A stretch of DNA of 64,000 nucleotides from Theocolax elegans (taxonomy: Eukaryota; Arthropoda; Insecta; Hymenoptera; Cerocephalidae): contig CM047429.1 in the NCBI GenBank assembly GCA_026168455.1, positions 5,793,125 through 5,857,124 of the forward strand, read 5' to 3'. The stretch's first letter is position 1, and each line of letters begins with the position of its first letter. Shown here in pieces: positions 12,801 through 24,756 of this stretch. The position numbers and the translations under genes were made by a program. The notes beneath the pieces are model-generated. The model did not search any database. It saw only the letters and a list, made by a program, of their open reading frames with translations, and was not told where the DNA came from.

Positions 12801-13845
12801 CTTTGTAACAGGAAACTTGATTTTTTATTGAACAGAAGAGTTTTGTTAAAATTTATAATAATTCTCCAAGATTTCCTTCAAGTCTTTTCGTAATTACTAA
12901 TAGTTGTATACACTAGTATTGTATAACCTATATTTTCTGATATAAATCGCGTTTTTATATTAAAATAAACAAAATAGCTGTAAATAAAAATATAAATAGA
13001 GTAGAAAATAATCGTCCGCTGGAACTATGGAGAAGGTGATTTCGCAAGGCGATTTTACCTTTCCCAACAGATGAAACTAATTAATCGACGCAGCGAGCGT
13101 TCTGTACCCTACGGGCGATGATTCGCACGAAATCGCGAGCGTGATCCCCTCCCGTAGACTTTGTAACAGGAAACTTGATTTTTTATTGAACAGAAGAGTT
13201 TTGTTAAAATTTATAATAATTCTCCAAGATTTCCTTCAAGTCTTTTCGTAATTACTAATAGTTGTATACACTAGTATTGTATAACCTATATTTTCTGATA
13301 TAAATCGCGTTTTTATATTAAAATAAACAAAATAGCTGTAAATAAAAATATAAATAGAGTAGAAAATAATCGTCCGCTGGAACTATGGAGAAGGTGATTT
13401 CGCAAGGCGATTTTACCTTTCCCAACAGATGAAACTAATTAATCGACGCAGCGAGCGTTCTGTACCCTACGGGCGATGATTCGCACGAAATCGCGAGCGT
13501 GATCCCCTCCCGTAGACTTTGTAACAGGGAACTTGATTTTTGTATTGAACAGAAGAGTTTTGTTAAAATTTATAATAATTCTCCAAGATTTTCTTCAAGT
13601 CTTTTCGTAATTACTAATAGTTGTATTCACTAGTATTTTATAACCTATATTTTATGATATAAATCGCGTTTTTATATTAAAATAAACAAAATAGCTGTAA
13701 ATAAAAATATAAATAGAGTAGAAAATAATCGTCCGCTGGAACTATGGAGAAGGTGATTTCGCAAGGCGATTTTACCTTTCCCAACAGATGAAACTAATTA
13801 ATCGACGCAGCGAGCGTTCAGTACCCTACGGGCGGGGAATCGCAT
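9868..13845 (+). repeat. Satellite array, 358-bp unit with AAB higher-order pattern
   Basis: The landmark GACGCAG recurs with starts near 9868, 10222, 10580, 10938, 11296, 11655, 12013, 12369, 12728, 13086, 13444 and 13803, spaced 354-359 bp. From 10580 the units follow A-A-B three times: B units have CAGGGAACTTG, TTTTGTATTG and GTATTCAC where A units have CAGGAAACTTG, a T-run and GTATACAC. This gives a trimer of about 1,074 bp (10580, 11655, 12728, 13803). Each unit carries an inverted pair CTACGGG/CCCGTAG about 37 nt apart. The first and last partial units share variants (TTCAGTACC, GGGCGG) absent inside. The array is non-coding. Confidence 0.95.
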
Positions 13846-13987
13846 TACTTTCCTTAATGCTAACCCTCACTTTACAACAAGTGGTGTCCGAATTTATTCA
13901 CGCATAATTAAGAAAATCGATGCCAAAGATATTGATTGCTGAATTCCTTTTCTCGATTTTTGCTTCTTCTCTTTTTTCGTCTCCCTT

Positions 13988-14025
<38 letters not shown>

Positions 14026-14334
14026 GAAAAGAGATAGCAATATTTGTGAGATAGAAAGACAGCGGTGCGTGCCAGCCGGTCAAAGAACGCGTACAGAGCT
14101 CCCAACGATTGGCAGGTCATTTAGTTTAGATGTGGCAGCGAAAGGGCGCTATATTATACTGCTATTGCTAACTCAGTACTGTTTGTTGACATGCATTTTG
14201 TTTGGTTATAGTTTTATATCAAAGTATAAAGTATTCAACATGATTTATTGGGTCAAATCTTTTATTAATTTAAATTTGCTGAATTATTCTAATTAAAAAT
14301 TAATTATATATTAACTACCTCCCTAAAGTCGGGA
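13846..14334. other. Right part of the spacer, non-coding
   Basis: Nothing coding is supported. A run CAACAAGTGGTGTCCGAA near 13877 looks like an LTR end plus primer-binding site, but no LTR partner is visible. An (AT)n microsatellite lies at about 13990-14020. The short frames across it are low-complexity shadows. Confidence 0.5.
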
Positions 14335-17300
14335 ACATAGAGTATGCAACATTCGCCGGTCGCCGGGACAAACATAACCTATATTTGGAAAAAATGAGCG
14401 TTTATAAATTGTCTGTGCTCATTATCTTTATTTGTAAAAGGTAAAAAGGAATGGTAGATGTCATCCTGACTTTGTTAAGATTGCTTGGCGTACAAATCCA
14501 ACAACAGATGTCGGAAAAAAGAGCTTGCTGTTGGTTTAAGAAAGATCAACTGAATATTTCAACGATCTGCAACTTCTCGTCAGTTACTACCTCGAGGAAC
14601 GATATGTACGGGTCAAGCAAGAGGTGATAGTTAATTTTTATTTGAATGTACGGCAAGATGCTGACAAGAACATGGTCTCTGTTTGATAGCACATAGCATA
14701 AACCAAGCTCAAAACAGTTTACAGGGCATCACTGTAAGCAATCCTTATTTGAAGAATATGGCCAAAGGTGTTTTAAGCTCACAAATTCCTAAAGTTGGTA
14801 ACATTTATTTAAATATTTTAATAATTATAAAAATTATAACATATTTTAATCATGAAAACATTTTTTTTATTAATAAGTGTCCATTAAAGATACAGGGGAA
14901 AAACCTATTTAATAAGTTATTTAGTGAAAGCTTTGGGTAACATTTATTTGAGAATAAATAATCACACGCACCCAGATCTACAAGATATCATTCATAACTA
15001 TACTTGGATAGTTGGTTCTGGTAGCTAAAGTACAACAAAAAGAAGAAGCTCAGGAGATTAGGTAATAGTAAATTATAATGTTTATAACTAATTAAGATAT
15101 TTAGTTAGTGCTTTTACTTGAGGAAGTGACGACAATCCATTTGCCATTAATGTGCTGTCCGAAAAGATACTAATTTTAGATATACTTTCAGAACATTCCA
15201 AGAAGTGTACCAAACAACTGTTACAACGTATATCAAATCAGGTATATTCTACGATTCTACATTTCAATGGATTATGGCAATGAAGCCATACAAGTTTTAG
15301 TCTCTCTTTTCTTGAAGTCAATGGTTCCATTGCTGAAGATGATGCGCTGTTTTGATTTCAGGTAATAAATTTTTAGTTGGGGCTTGCGTATGTTATTAAT
15401 TGAATTAACTGGTTATGTTAACGAAATTATAACTTCAAATCTTCCCAATCACATATCCCACTTTCAGCTGCCGTTAATTATATTATACAGTTGTATTATA
15501 CAGTCCTTTCCTACTCCCTTTATAGTATATGTAAATACTTATATTACTGGATTTATCTACAGATCTATCTGTGAGCTGTGTGTGCTAAGGAGCGTATCCA
15601 AATGCCAACGTCCTAACGTGTTCGATGTCTAGGAAGGCTGTCTGACGCATTTGCTGCTAGGTGATGAGTTTACTGTCCAGTTCAATATAACGTAATGAAG
15701 AGTCGGTGTTCTTTATGGTCATCTAAACGGGAGCTCGCCAAAATTTACATGTCGTATCCGAAAGGCCATAGGTGGTATTTTGTGCTTTACAAGCATATAT
15801 TTGTTAAAATAAATATATAAATATTTTTATACTAACAATATTTGTTTGGGGTTTGGAAATTGCAAATATACATATATACATAAATTATATTTTGTTAGTC
15901 ATGTTTTTAACGTTGTAATTATACATCTATAATGTCATTATCTCAAGATAGACCTTTTGTATACTATTTTTGCAGTAAGTGAAGATCATTGAATTCAGAA
16001 TTTATTGTATTGTAATCTAGTTGGTCTCTTAAGATCGAAAATTTCATTAGATTGAATCCGTACAAAGCCAATTTTTATGAAAGTTGAAGTAGAATAAATT
16101 GGGCTTAAAAAATTGTAACAATTTACAAGATTGTACCTGCATCAATTTGGAGCCATCTTATTTAAGTTCACTGATTCAATATTAATTTTTGTCTACAAAA
16201 AAAAACTATTTAACTTTCAAACCCAACTAGACAATACTTTTCGAAACAAAATTGTTTGTAATTCTACTTTGATAAAATTCTGTTTTATTCTGATGGAATC
16301 AAATGAAATTCTCTATCGTAAGAGACCAAGTAGATTTCAGTAAAATAAATATTTAATTAATGATCTTTACTCACTACAAAAACAATAAAAAAAGGTCTAG
16401 TTTGTGATATTCACATTTTAAAAATATAATTAAACAAATTAAAATGTGACTGATAAAATACAATTTAACTATATGTATATTTGCTATTCGCAAATCACAA
16501 ACAAATATATCATATTATATTAGTTTATTATTATTATTATTACAGTTAGTTAATTTAAAAAAACTTTCTAAAAAACAATATATCGGTGACTTTATCTTAT
16601 ATTTTTGCATTTTGTAGGTTGATTGTTCATTTATATTTTTAGCATGGCAGTTTCCAGGATCTATTAAAGTGTAATTTTTAAATTTTTAAATACTGAAGAA
16701 TTTCTTGTCAACATCTATCAGATCTGAGTATTATAAAATTATATAGTAAAATACTCAGGTTTTTTAATATTTATTACGCAGTATTGTTTAACATGGATAA
16801 CAAGTTATACAAATTATTTTCTTGTTATTTAGTGAAGTGTTTGTGTGTATTCTATTGCATGGTTTGATCTCTATTTGTTTTAGATTTTTATTGAAATGCA
16901 ATTTAAAATACAATGTAATTTGTATGGTTTATATCTACCTATACAATATATATTCCAATGTTTGCTTTTTTTAGCAATATTGAAAATTGTTGTACAAAAA
17001 TGAAATTGCACTTTATATAAAAATTCTTTTTAATTTCATCTTCTGTAATATTTTTTGCATGAACTTCTGCTTTCGAGCTGTATCTAAACAGTAATATACG
17101 TAACGGAATGTAATAGTCAATTTTTACCGAACGAGTAATGGCACGCATGTTTTGTCAATTAATCATGAAATACTTGAATAAATGGAAATTCAAGACATCA
17201 TTGCCCTCCGTATTGATACGTTCTATAATTTTGCCAAGAGCTAAGTATGTATGGGCAATAATTAACGAGAATGATTGGAAGGAAATTTTATAACCTAAAT

Positions 17301-18953
17301 ACACTATGTGAAAATTCCCTTCCGATGCTATTTTCGTTTATACAGAATATGTATTAGTTAATTAAATATATTTACAAAAAATACGTCGCATATAACCGTC
17401 GATTATTAGCACTATAATAGAAGCTAAAAAGTGCGATGTTAAATAAAAAAATGAAAGAAATAATTATATTTTCTAATATAGTTTATTTATATGGATGCAA
17501 AATTCTGCAATTAAAATGGCACACTTCTGGCACAGAGCTCTTTCAAAAATATGCATGCCTTCTATCTTTTCGTACAACTTACAGTAGAATAATTTTGTAG
17601 TTTTTTATAGTTGTACTAATATTCATTTTGTTTTATGTATATTGTTAGTATGAAAGTATACTACGTTAAACGTTGTATAAAATTATGTATGCATAAAAAG
17701 TTTTTTAAAAAAAATGTATTTGTATTCTAAGAATATATTTTTAAATACGTTTTTTTTCATTTGTTTTTATAGTTTCACGTGAGTTTGCTGCTTTGCTTTC
17801 CAGTAATTGTGTATTTCTTATGTATACACGCGTACAAAGTAGTTTAATACATAATTAATAATTAATAAAATGTCTAATTATATACGATTAACCTTTAGAG
17901 GGTCGGGATTTGGGATGGCATATCCTCCATACAAAAATGGTAAAAAAGGTATCTTATATCATGGATTGGTCATTGACAAAGTGCCCATCATGGGTCGACC
18001 CACTACAGTGGTTTTCCGGCCCTCTAAAGGTTAAAAGATTTTTAATTTAATTTTAGATATATTTATTTGTTTATTTAATTAATTATATATATTGCTGTAA
18101 ACGGGTAGCTTTACTTCTATACAAAATAATAGTTATATGTTCACTAAGAATGTAAAATAAGCATTTATGAAAGTTGTTGCCCGAGTTGTAGCGAGAGCAG
18201 TAATTCATCCAAGAGAATTACCTTTTACTCCCGAACTGCATATACAAATTTTCACCCTGATAATTTAAAAGACCTCTTTATTCAACAATAATTAATTTAT
18301 AGTAAGTTATACACTTTTCAAGTTCCTGTACATTTTTGCAAGATTTTTTGGTATATTTAATTTAGTATTTGTAGGAAGAAGTCAAAATAAGTAATAGAGT
18401 TAGTGTATGTTGAATAAAGTGGGTTTACGGGGAATAAAGTGAGTCTACAGGGATCAAATGCACATTATAGCTGATTAGAGTGAAAAGTATATTTTATTTT
18501 TATACGAGACGCAGTGTATACATATATATTTATATACGCCACATAAGTATAGAGAAGTCTTTTATAGAGAAGTAAAAAAGTATATTATTTTATTTGAACG
18601 AATACACAATAATATTTTTGACGCAAATCAAATAAACGAGCGCCATCTCTATGCAGCTGATGTAATTGCGCAACCAAGCATTCCGCAATGACGTCGATAA
18701 CAGAACACTGGTTTCGTACCTGTCAAGTCGTACTTCTCACTTTATGACTTCAATAATAATTTTTCGGATCCATATCCGACTGAAGAATGTTCCCCGTATG
18801 AATGGCTATGGCGCTCAGCTCAATATTTATGCTTTGAGAGCTTCGTATTTTTATAATTTACAATTATTGGTAGTTTCTATAACATCATCCCACCTGACTC
18901 CAGCGCCACCACTCGAGGTGACGTTTTTCTGAAACTTTGTGTACGGACTCCCC
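14335..18953 (-). repeat. Right inverted-repeat arm of the giant TTAA element
   Basis: This is the inverse of 3586-8748, starting near ACATAGAGTATGCAAC (mirror of ACTGTATGT at 8741-8748) and ending with GTGTACGGACTCCCC at 18953. It has single copies of the blocks duplicated on the left. No domain is recognisable in any of its short open frames. Confidence 0.9.
17892..18030. mobile_element. 139-bp TTAA MITE inside the right arm
   Basis: This is the mirror copy of 4575-4713, flanked by TTAA at 17888-17891 and 18031-18034, with the same length and ends. Its presence at the equivalent place marks the two arms as descendants of one sequence. Confidence 0.75.
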
Positions 18954-18957
18954 TTAA

Positions 18958-21226
18958 GTCAGAAATTAGAGAAAAAGTGACTAATAATATTGATAAAACT
19001 ATTACGAAGAAAATTCATATAAATATTAATGAAACAAAATTTAACAACAAACTTATTGCGACAAAAAATTCTTAAAGAATAAATCTGATTTATTTTTGAC
19101 TACGTTAGATAAAGTTAATAAAACTGTTTGCATGTATAAGTCAGAGTATATATCATGAATGACAGAAATCTTTAACGATAAGTATGTGTATAAAGTTATT
19201 ATAACGAATTCATTAAAAAATTTACAATCTGATACTTCGAACATTTAAAAAAATTTAAATAATAATGGTTTTCTAAACTATAAGTTTCACAATAATGCTC
19301 TCACTTGTTCTAATACTAGTCTAGCTACAGGTTATGGGTTACCAAAAATCCACTAGATTAATAACGCTTTACGACCTACCATTTCGTTAATTAACAGCTC
19401 TATACACTTTCTAGCTAAAATTGTATATACAGAAATAAAATCACTATTAAACCACCAAAATCAAATATAAATAGTTTTGAATTGAAAGAAAAATTAAAAC
19501 AATTCTTACTAGACGAGAATTGTGTTTTAATGTCTTTTGATGTGATTTCACTTTTTACAAACATTCCTTGTAATTTAGTTTTAGAGAGTTTAGAAAGAAG
19601 ATTTTCCGCTATTAATAATAAATGTAATAATAAATGTATTTCTTTTAGTGAGATTTTAGAACTTTTAGATTTTAGAAAATTTCTGTATAATAACACTTTT
19701 TTATATTTTATTCTTTATTCTTGATTTTGTGCACTCTTTTTTCTGGCACTTCCTACCGTTTATCCCCCTGGGGCTTTAACGGTGTCCACCTACCACCTAT
19801 GTGTGGGTGCTTTATCCCTCCCTTAAAAACCCCACCATCTCGCATTCGCCCGGGGTTATGCCCGTGGATGAGGGAAACCTGTGAAGCAGGGAAAACCTCA
19901 CCCGAGATGGCCGGTGTATTCGAAACATTCTTTTTGGGTGTCAAAGTCACATTGCGTAGGCCTTGACACCGAAACCGAATGTTTCACACCTCCCGCTCAC
20001 GTTGTGAAACGTGGAAAAACACCTAACCGATCCCGAAAGCCGCACAAGAATGGTGTCACCCATCCAAGTATGAACCGCACTTAGTGCTGTTTAACTTTCG
20101 TGATCGGCCGAGGTGCGTCTCCGCCACTCCGCCACCACGTCGGTATAACACTTTTTTATATTTAATGACACATATTATCAACAGACTCATGGTACACCTA
20201 TGGGTTCTCCTATCTCTCCACTTTTTGCTGACATTGTAATGGATGATTTGGAAAATTATTGTCTGGAAAAATTATTGACTTTACACAATTGCAAACCTCT
20301 TTTCTACTTTGCAGATGTAGATGACCCGATTATGTGCATTAAAAAGGAATATATAGATGTAGTTATTAATTTGTTCAACTCTTATAATAATAATTTACAG
20401 TTCACTTTTTGAGCTAGAACAAGACAAAAAAAGTAATTTCCTTGACGTAACTTTATTTAGAACTAATAGTCATATTATAACAGATTGGTATCAAAAACCT
20501 ACATCATCCAGGGAGACTTATAAATTATTTCTCAAATCATCCAATTCAGCAAAAAAGAACAGTATCTATAATTTAGTAGACCGAGCATTTTTGTTATCTA
20601 ATGAATATTTTCACTCAAAAAACTTTAAAATTGTACAAAATCTGTTATTAAACAATGATTATCCTATTGATATCATACGACATAATATGTAATTTCGAAT
20701 TAATGAAATCAAAAACAACAGAACCAATAACCCGCCAACTTAAAAAATGAACCGTCTTAGTTATATAACGCTTCCTTATACCATTAATTTCAATAAATGA
20801 TCACAGATTTTATACTCTTACAATATTCAAACACTACCATTAGTACAGAAAAATGTCAATTCTATCGTTGAATTAGGCAAAGACTGTACTAAAAAACTAG
20901 AACCTACAAATGTTGTCTATAAATTTACATGCGAAAATTGTCCTGCTTCTTATGTTGGTGAAACGCAGCGTTCTTTAAAAACTGGGATAAATGAACATAG
21001 AAATAATAAAAGTCCAAATTAAGTGGTTAATCAACATGTATCTCTTTTTAAACATGCATTTGACTGGGATGGCGTGAAAATTGTTGATAGCGAGTGTAAC
21101 TACAACAAACATTTGATTTCTGTAATGAGACATATCAAAATTGATAGTAATAATATCAACAAGAAAAAGGATATTAAATTTTTAAATGCCACTTATTTGC
21201 CAGTTCTTAGAAATTTAAATACCTAA
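18958..21226 (+). pseudogene. Penelope-like element A, reverse transcriptase and GIY-YIG endonuclease, decayed
   Basis: The frame interrupted at 3585 resumes here. RT landmarks are SFDVISLFTNIPCN near 19530 and MGSPISPLFADIVMDDLE near 20200. The catalytic box reads YFADVDD (about 20303-20323) instead of YFRYVDD. Between them the ORF is split by a 5S-derived SINE. The C terminus has VYKFTCENCPASYVGETQ near 20915, the start of the GIY-YIG endonuclease typical of Penelope elements, then a stop before VVNQHVSLF. Several stops and frameshifts make it inactive. The hammerhead motif at 21367-21420 closes the element. Confidence 0.88.
19709..20144 (-). mobile_element. 5S rRNA-derived SINE (SINE3 type), 436 bp
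   Basis: The insertion is flanked by 19-bp direct repeats (19690-19708 and 20145-20163, beginning ATAACAC) and splits the RT of PLE-A. Read on the minus strand, the 5' part resembles 5S rRNA: GCCGATCACGAAAGTTAAA near 20103-20085, then CATACTTGGATGGGTGAC ending at 20055, the A and C boxes of the 5S internal promoter for RNA polymerase III. The remainder is an unrelated body with an A-rich tail. 5S-derived SINEs are a known but uncommon class; moved by LINE machinery, as the long target duplication suggests. Confidence 0.85.
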
Positions 21227-21366
21227 TTAATAACCGTTTGACGTTTCCTGTGTTTACACAATTTAACAGATCATGTGACGCATCGATAATCCGCTTAAGG
21301 GAGCAAAATCTTTTATTTTAGTGTATTTTCATATGTGCGTTCTCCACTGTAATTTTTTTTTGTCTC

Positions 21367-21420
21367 TAATAAGTAGCCTGAAGAGGTTAGCAGACCACGC
21401 CAATGAAACGTTGCTTATTA
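21367..21420 (+). ncRNA. Hammerhead ribozyme motif at the 3' end of PLE-A
   Basis: CTGAAGA (21378-21384), an imperfect stem II, GAAACGT (21405-21411) and H17 = T at 21412, with stem I formed by AATAA..GC before the core and GCTTATT after the cleavage site. The short ACGT stem III is the minimal form described for Penelope-like elements. Stem II has a mismatch and one extra G follows A9, so activity is uncertain. Confidence 0.65.
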
Positions 21421-22467
21421 TAAAAAAAACTGTCTTTTTAACTTTGCCTCCGTTAGATCGCATGTAAGTTTTCAAGATTAATACCAGGGAGAGTGATTAC
21501 CATATATACAATATTTTGCTATTATTGTTAAAATTTCAGCTTATTCGATGAAGTAGTTCCTGAGATATCCTTGGTATTATATCAGCCATATTTCAATCTC
21601 CCAATTCTCTTAAATTTATCGCATATTAACGTGTTCAATAACAAATAATTCGACCAATCTGCGAGTTTGTTTACGTTTTCGATGTTGTCTTCTCCCCTCC
21701 ATGCGCTCCCTTCACGCATCGCTTACGGTCACACTGCACCGCTCATCGCCGGCTGCTGCGCTCTGATTGACTCGAAATAATAATGTTTAACTAAGAGTAA
21801 TTTAATAAATAAGCTGCAAATCAAAATTTGTGTACTAGAAAAGTTGTTTAGAATTTTTAGTTTTATGTGTATGCGAAATTAACAGAATGAATTTCAGAGC
21901 ACCCTGTATAACAAAGTAATTTTTAAATGTTTTAAAACAAATTTTGCAAATAATTAAATAATAATTAAAGTATTTTTAGTGCCGTTATTATTCATGTAAA
22001 AAAGGTACAATCAACAAATAATATTTTGTAATTACTAAAGAATTATGAACAATTTAGTAGTGGTTTCAGTATTTTCTTCTGCGATATTTTATATTTTATA
22101 TCTTTTTCTACGGTATTTTTTGAGAGAGGTGACACTGAAGCGAGCTTAAGATTAAGAAATGGAGGGACACCTATACCCAAGGAGTGAGGAAAGTAAGGGT
22201 GGGAGAACTATCCGTGTGTGCATAAGAATCATGGAAAGTCACATTTAGCACTCGGTACCGCACACCTCCGACTAAGTGCAATACACCTGACCTTATAGGT
22301 TGCGAGATGAGATGAATTGTACAAAATTAAATAACTCGCAGTACATTTTATTTTGGGTGACCTTCAGTGTTTTATTACGCGGTGTAATGTACTGTAATCA
22401 AATAATTTTGGGTACAGGATGCAATTTTAATGTGTTTTACTAATTCTAATGTGTTTTAGTTACATAT
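21421..22467. other. Unannotated AT-rich stretch
   Basis: I see no gene, clear repeat or structured element. CACCCTGTAT near 21901 is a motif common at ends of insect repeats, without a partner here. Confidence 0.5.
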
Positions 22468-24085
22468 ATATGGGTGGTTCTCTATGACATCGAAGATGAA
22501 AAAAATAAATATTGCTATAACTGTGGGAATATGTTTTAGAGGTATCCAGTAGTTCTCCTGAATTTTTTCAGATTTTTTCTGGGCCATTATTTTAAGTTAT
22601 AGAGAGTCAAAGTTGACATTTTAGCACTTTTTTGCATTATAAGCCCATTTTCATGAATTTTTAGCTCCCAGGGGATGCATTTTTCACTAAAAACATAAGT
22701 ATGACTTTTTTTGTAAAATTTTCCGAACTTTTCATTAAAAATACTTTTAAAGACATAAATGTATGCTGTCACACTCTTGTAAGCCATTTAAACCTTAAAT
22801 AGTGAAAATCAGCAATTCTGCTCCGGACTCTGGTAACCTAATACTGTCTAAAAGATGTCTTTTTATAGTCAGAAACTGCCTAAAAATTTCCAGAGTGGGT
22901 CTAAATCATTAAGATCACTTATGGTCAAAATATCCGGGAAAAGTGCCCGAAATATTAATAGAAATGAATCTAGTAGCATGATCATTGCAAAAAAATTTAT
23001 GCACTTACCTTGGAATGGTAGGAAAGTATCTCCACTTGTTTCAGTATCCATCTAATCCCCTGTAAGCTGCTAAAAATACAAATATTCTTATAAAATTATA
23101 AAAAATTATTTTTTAAACATTTATAATGCTGAATTTTTAGTTTTACATCCCTTACAACAATTATAATACTAATCTGAAGGATTACTATAAATATATAAAC
23201 ATCATTATTACAATAACTGAATATACGTATTTAATACAAAAGATATATAAATAAATCGGATATATAATTATAATGAATAATATGATAACGTGACAGTGAC
23301 AAGTTTGTGAAATCTAAACAATGTATTGCTGAATAATAATAATAATAATAATGTTGATACTTTTATAGTAATCCTTCAGATTAGTATTATAATTCTTGTA
23401 AGGGATGTAAAACTAAAAATCCAGCATTATAAATGTTTAAAAAATAATTTTTTATAATTTTATAATAATATTTGTATTTTTAGCAGCTTACAGGGGATTA
23501 GATGGATACTGAAACAAGTGGAGATACTTTCCTACCATTCCAAGGTAAGTGCATAAATTTTTTTGCAATGATCATGCTACTAGATTCATTTCTATTAATA
23601 TTTCGGACACTTTTCCCGGATATTTTGACCATAAGTGATCTTAATGATTTAGACCCACTCTGGAAATTTTTAGGCAGTTTCTGACTATAAAAAGACATCT
23701 TTTAGACAGTATTAGGTTACCAGAGTCCGGAGCAGAATTGCTGATTTTCACTATTTAATGTTTAAATGGCTTACACGAGTGTGACAGCATACATTTATGT
23801 CTTTAAAAGTATTTTTAATGAAAAGTTCGGAAAATTTTACAAAAAAAGTCATACTTATGTTTTTAGTGAAAAATGCATCCCCTGGGAGCTAAAAATTCAT
23901 GAAAATGGGCATATAATGCAAAAAAGTGCTAAAATGTCAACTTTGACTCTCTGTAACTTAAAATAATGGCCCAGAAAAAATCTGAAAAAATTCAGGAGAA
24001 CTACTGGATACCTCTAAAACATATTCCCACAGTTATAGCAATATTTATTTTTTTCATCTTCGATGTCACAGAGAACCACCCATAT
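22468..24085. mobile_element. Foldback element with 0.72-kb inverted arms
   Basis: The left arm (22468-23192) and right arm (23362-24085) are inverse copies with ends ATATGGGTGGTTCTCT and AGAGAACCACCCATAT around a 169-bp loop. Arms differ at few positions (for example TATGACATCG against TGTGACATCG). It is non-coding; the mirrored short frames are shadows. It lies in an (AT)n stretch, so the target duplication cannot be read, though TA is possible. A nonautonomous DNA transposon is likely. Confidence 0.82.
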
Positions 24086-24103
24086 ATATATATATTTATT
24101 TAG

Positions 24104-24756
24104 TGAAACGGTAAGGTATTGTTTACCTTACCGTTTGACGAATTCGAGCAACACGAGCGTACAGTATCGTAATTTTCGCATCGGCTCGGGCCGGCGATTT
24201 TCGGCTCGGCCCGGTTCGTCGTGGCTACACGGGCAGGATTAAATTTGCGCGCGAATCTTTCGCGCGCGACCTGATTACATAGGTGAGGGGGAAATTCTCG
24301 CGCACTCGAGAGAGATATAGCCGCCTTGTTACGCGATAGGTGTGATCCCCCGCGTCTCGTGTTTAAAGCTCGCTGTGATAATTTTACCGTGGTGTCCGTG
24401 GTTGCATTTTAAGTGCAGGCCGATCCTGCATTTGCGGCGTTACTGTTGTACCGTCGGAAATCGACCTACCGTGACGCAACCTCGATGCACAGGTGAACGG
24501 ACTACCCGTCCGATACCACAACGGGAGTAAGCGAGCGAGCGAGAGAGAAAAATCGACCGGCCAGCTGATCGTTATACGATTCCAGCATCGAACTCGAGGA
24601 AGTAAATGGTACCACTTCACGCGCTCGCGTTTTATTTCATAAACAATAAATAGTTTATTTATTGCGCTATACGAGTCCCGTTTACTGTGTATATTATTTT
24701 AGTTCGCGATATTTTTCTCGTCTCTCTCTACAAGTCGGCCGTTTAACGACTTGCTA
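24104..24756 (+). mobile_element. LTR-like repeat C, left part
   Basis: GC-richer DNA beginning TGAAACGGTAAGG with a perfect hairpin (24106-24136). A block with ATGGTACCACTTCACGCGC near 24605 resembles GTGGTACCACTTCTCGCGC in repeat A (39547) and its inverted copy near 52967. It is cut at 24757 by the TTAA site of the Kolobok-like element and continues at 37816. It is probably an LTR of the same broad family as A and B, but I could not find a matching target duplication. Confidence 0.45.

Larger units (their letters stand above)
3586..18953. mobile_element. Giant TTAA-flanked palindromic element, 15,368 bp
   Basis: The ends are perfect inverted repeats that start GGGGAGTCCGTACACAAAG on the left and close with the reverse complement at 18953, each bordered by TTAA (3582-3585 and 18954-18957). 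Removing the element plus one TTAA rejoins the PLE frame as V-K-S-E-I-R, matching the K-N-E-I-R of PLE-B, so it inserted as one unit. TTAA duplication is typical of piggyBac and Kolobok. The arms are about 5.2 kb and 4.6 kb, and the 5.6-kb spacer holds a satellite array. I find no transposase, so it would be non-autonomous. The alternative is a smaller TTAA element that grew by later inverted duplication. Confidence 0.85.

Noticed and set aside
9868..13845. Possible CRISPR array or repeated gene
   Set aside because: The 358-bp units are contiguous without spacers and have no ORF; this is a satellite.
13860..13900. LTR end plus primer-binding-site-like run CAACAAGTGGTGTCCGAA
   Set aside because: No LTR start, partner LTR or coding region was found on either side.
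14560..14600. CTGACGA...GAAATATT on the minus strand, hammerhead-like
   Set aside because: No pairing stem II between the two core parts and no stem III.
8205..15632. Mirror-image open frames (82 and 85 codons) conserved in both arms of the giant element
   Set aside because: Their identity follows from the palindrome. They have no domain, signal or codon bias, so conservation is not evidence of coding.
3586..18953. Maverick/Polinton, because of large size and long inverted repeats
   Set aside because: Polintons have 6-bp duplications and encode polymerase, integrase and capsid proteins; here the duplication is TTAA and no such gene is seen.
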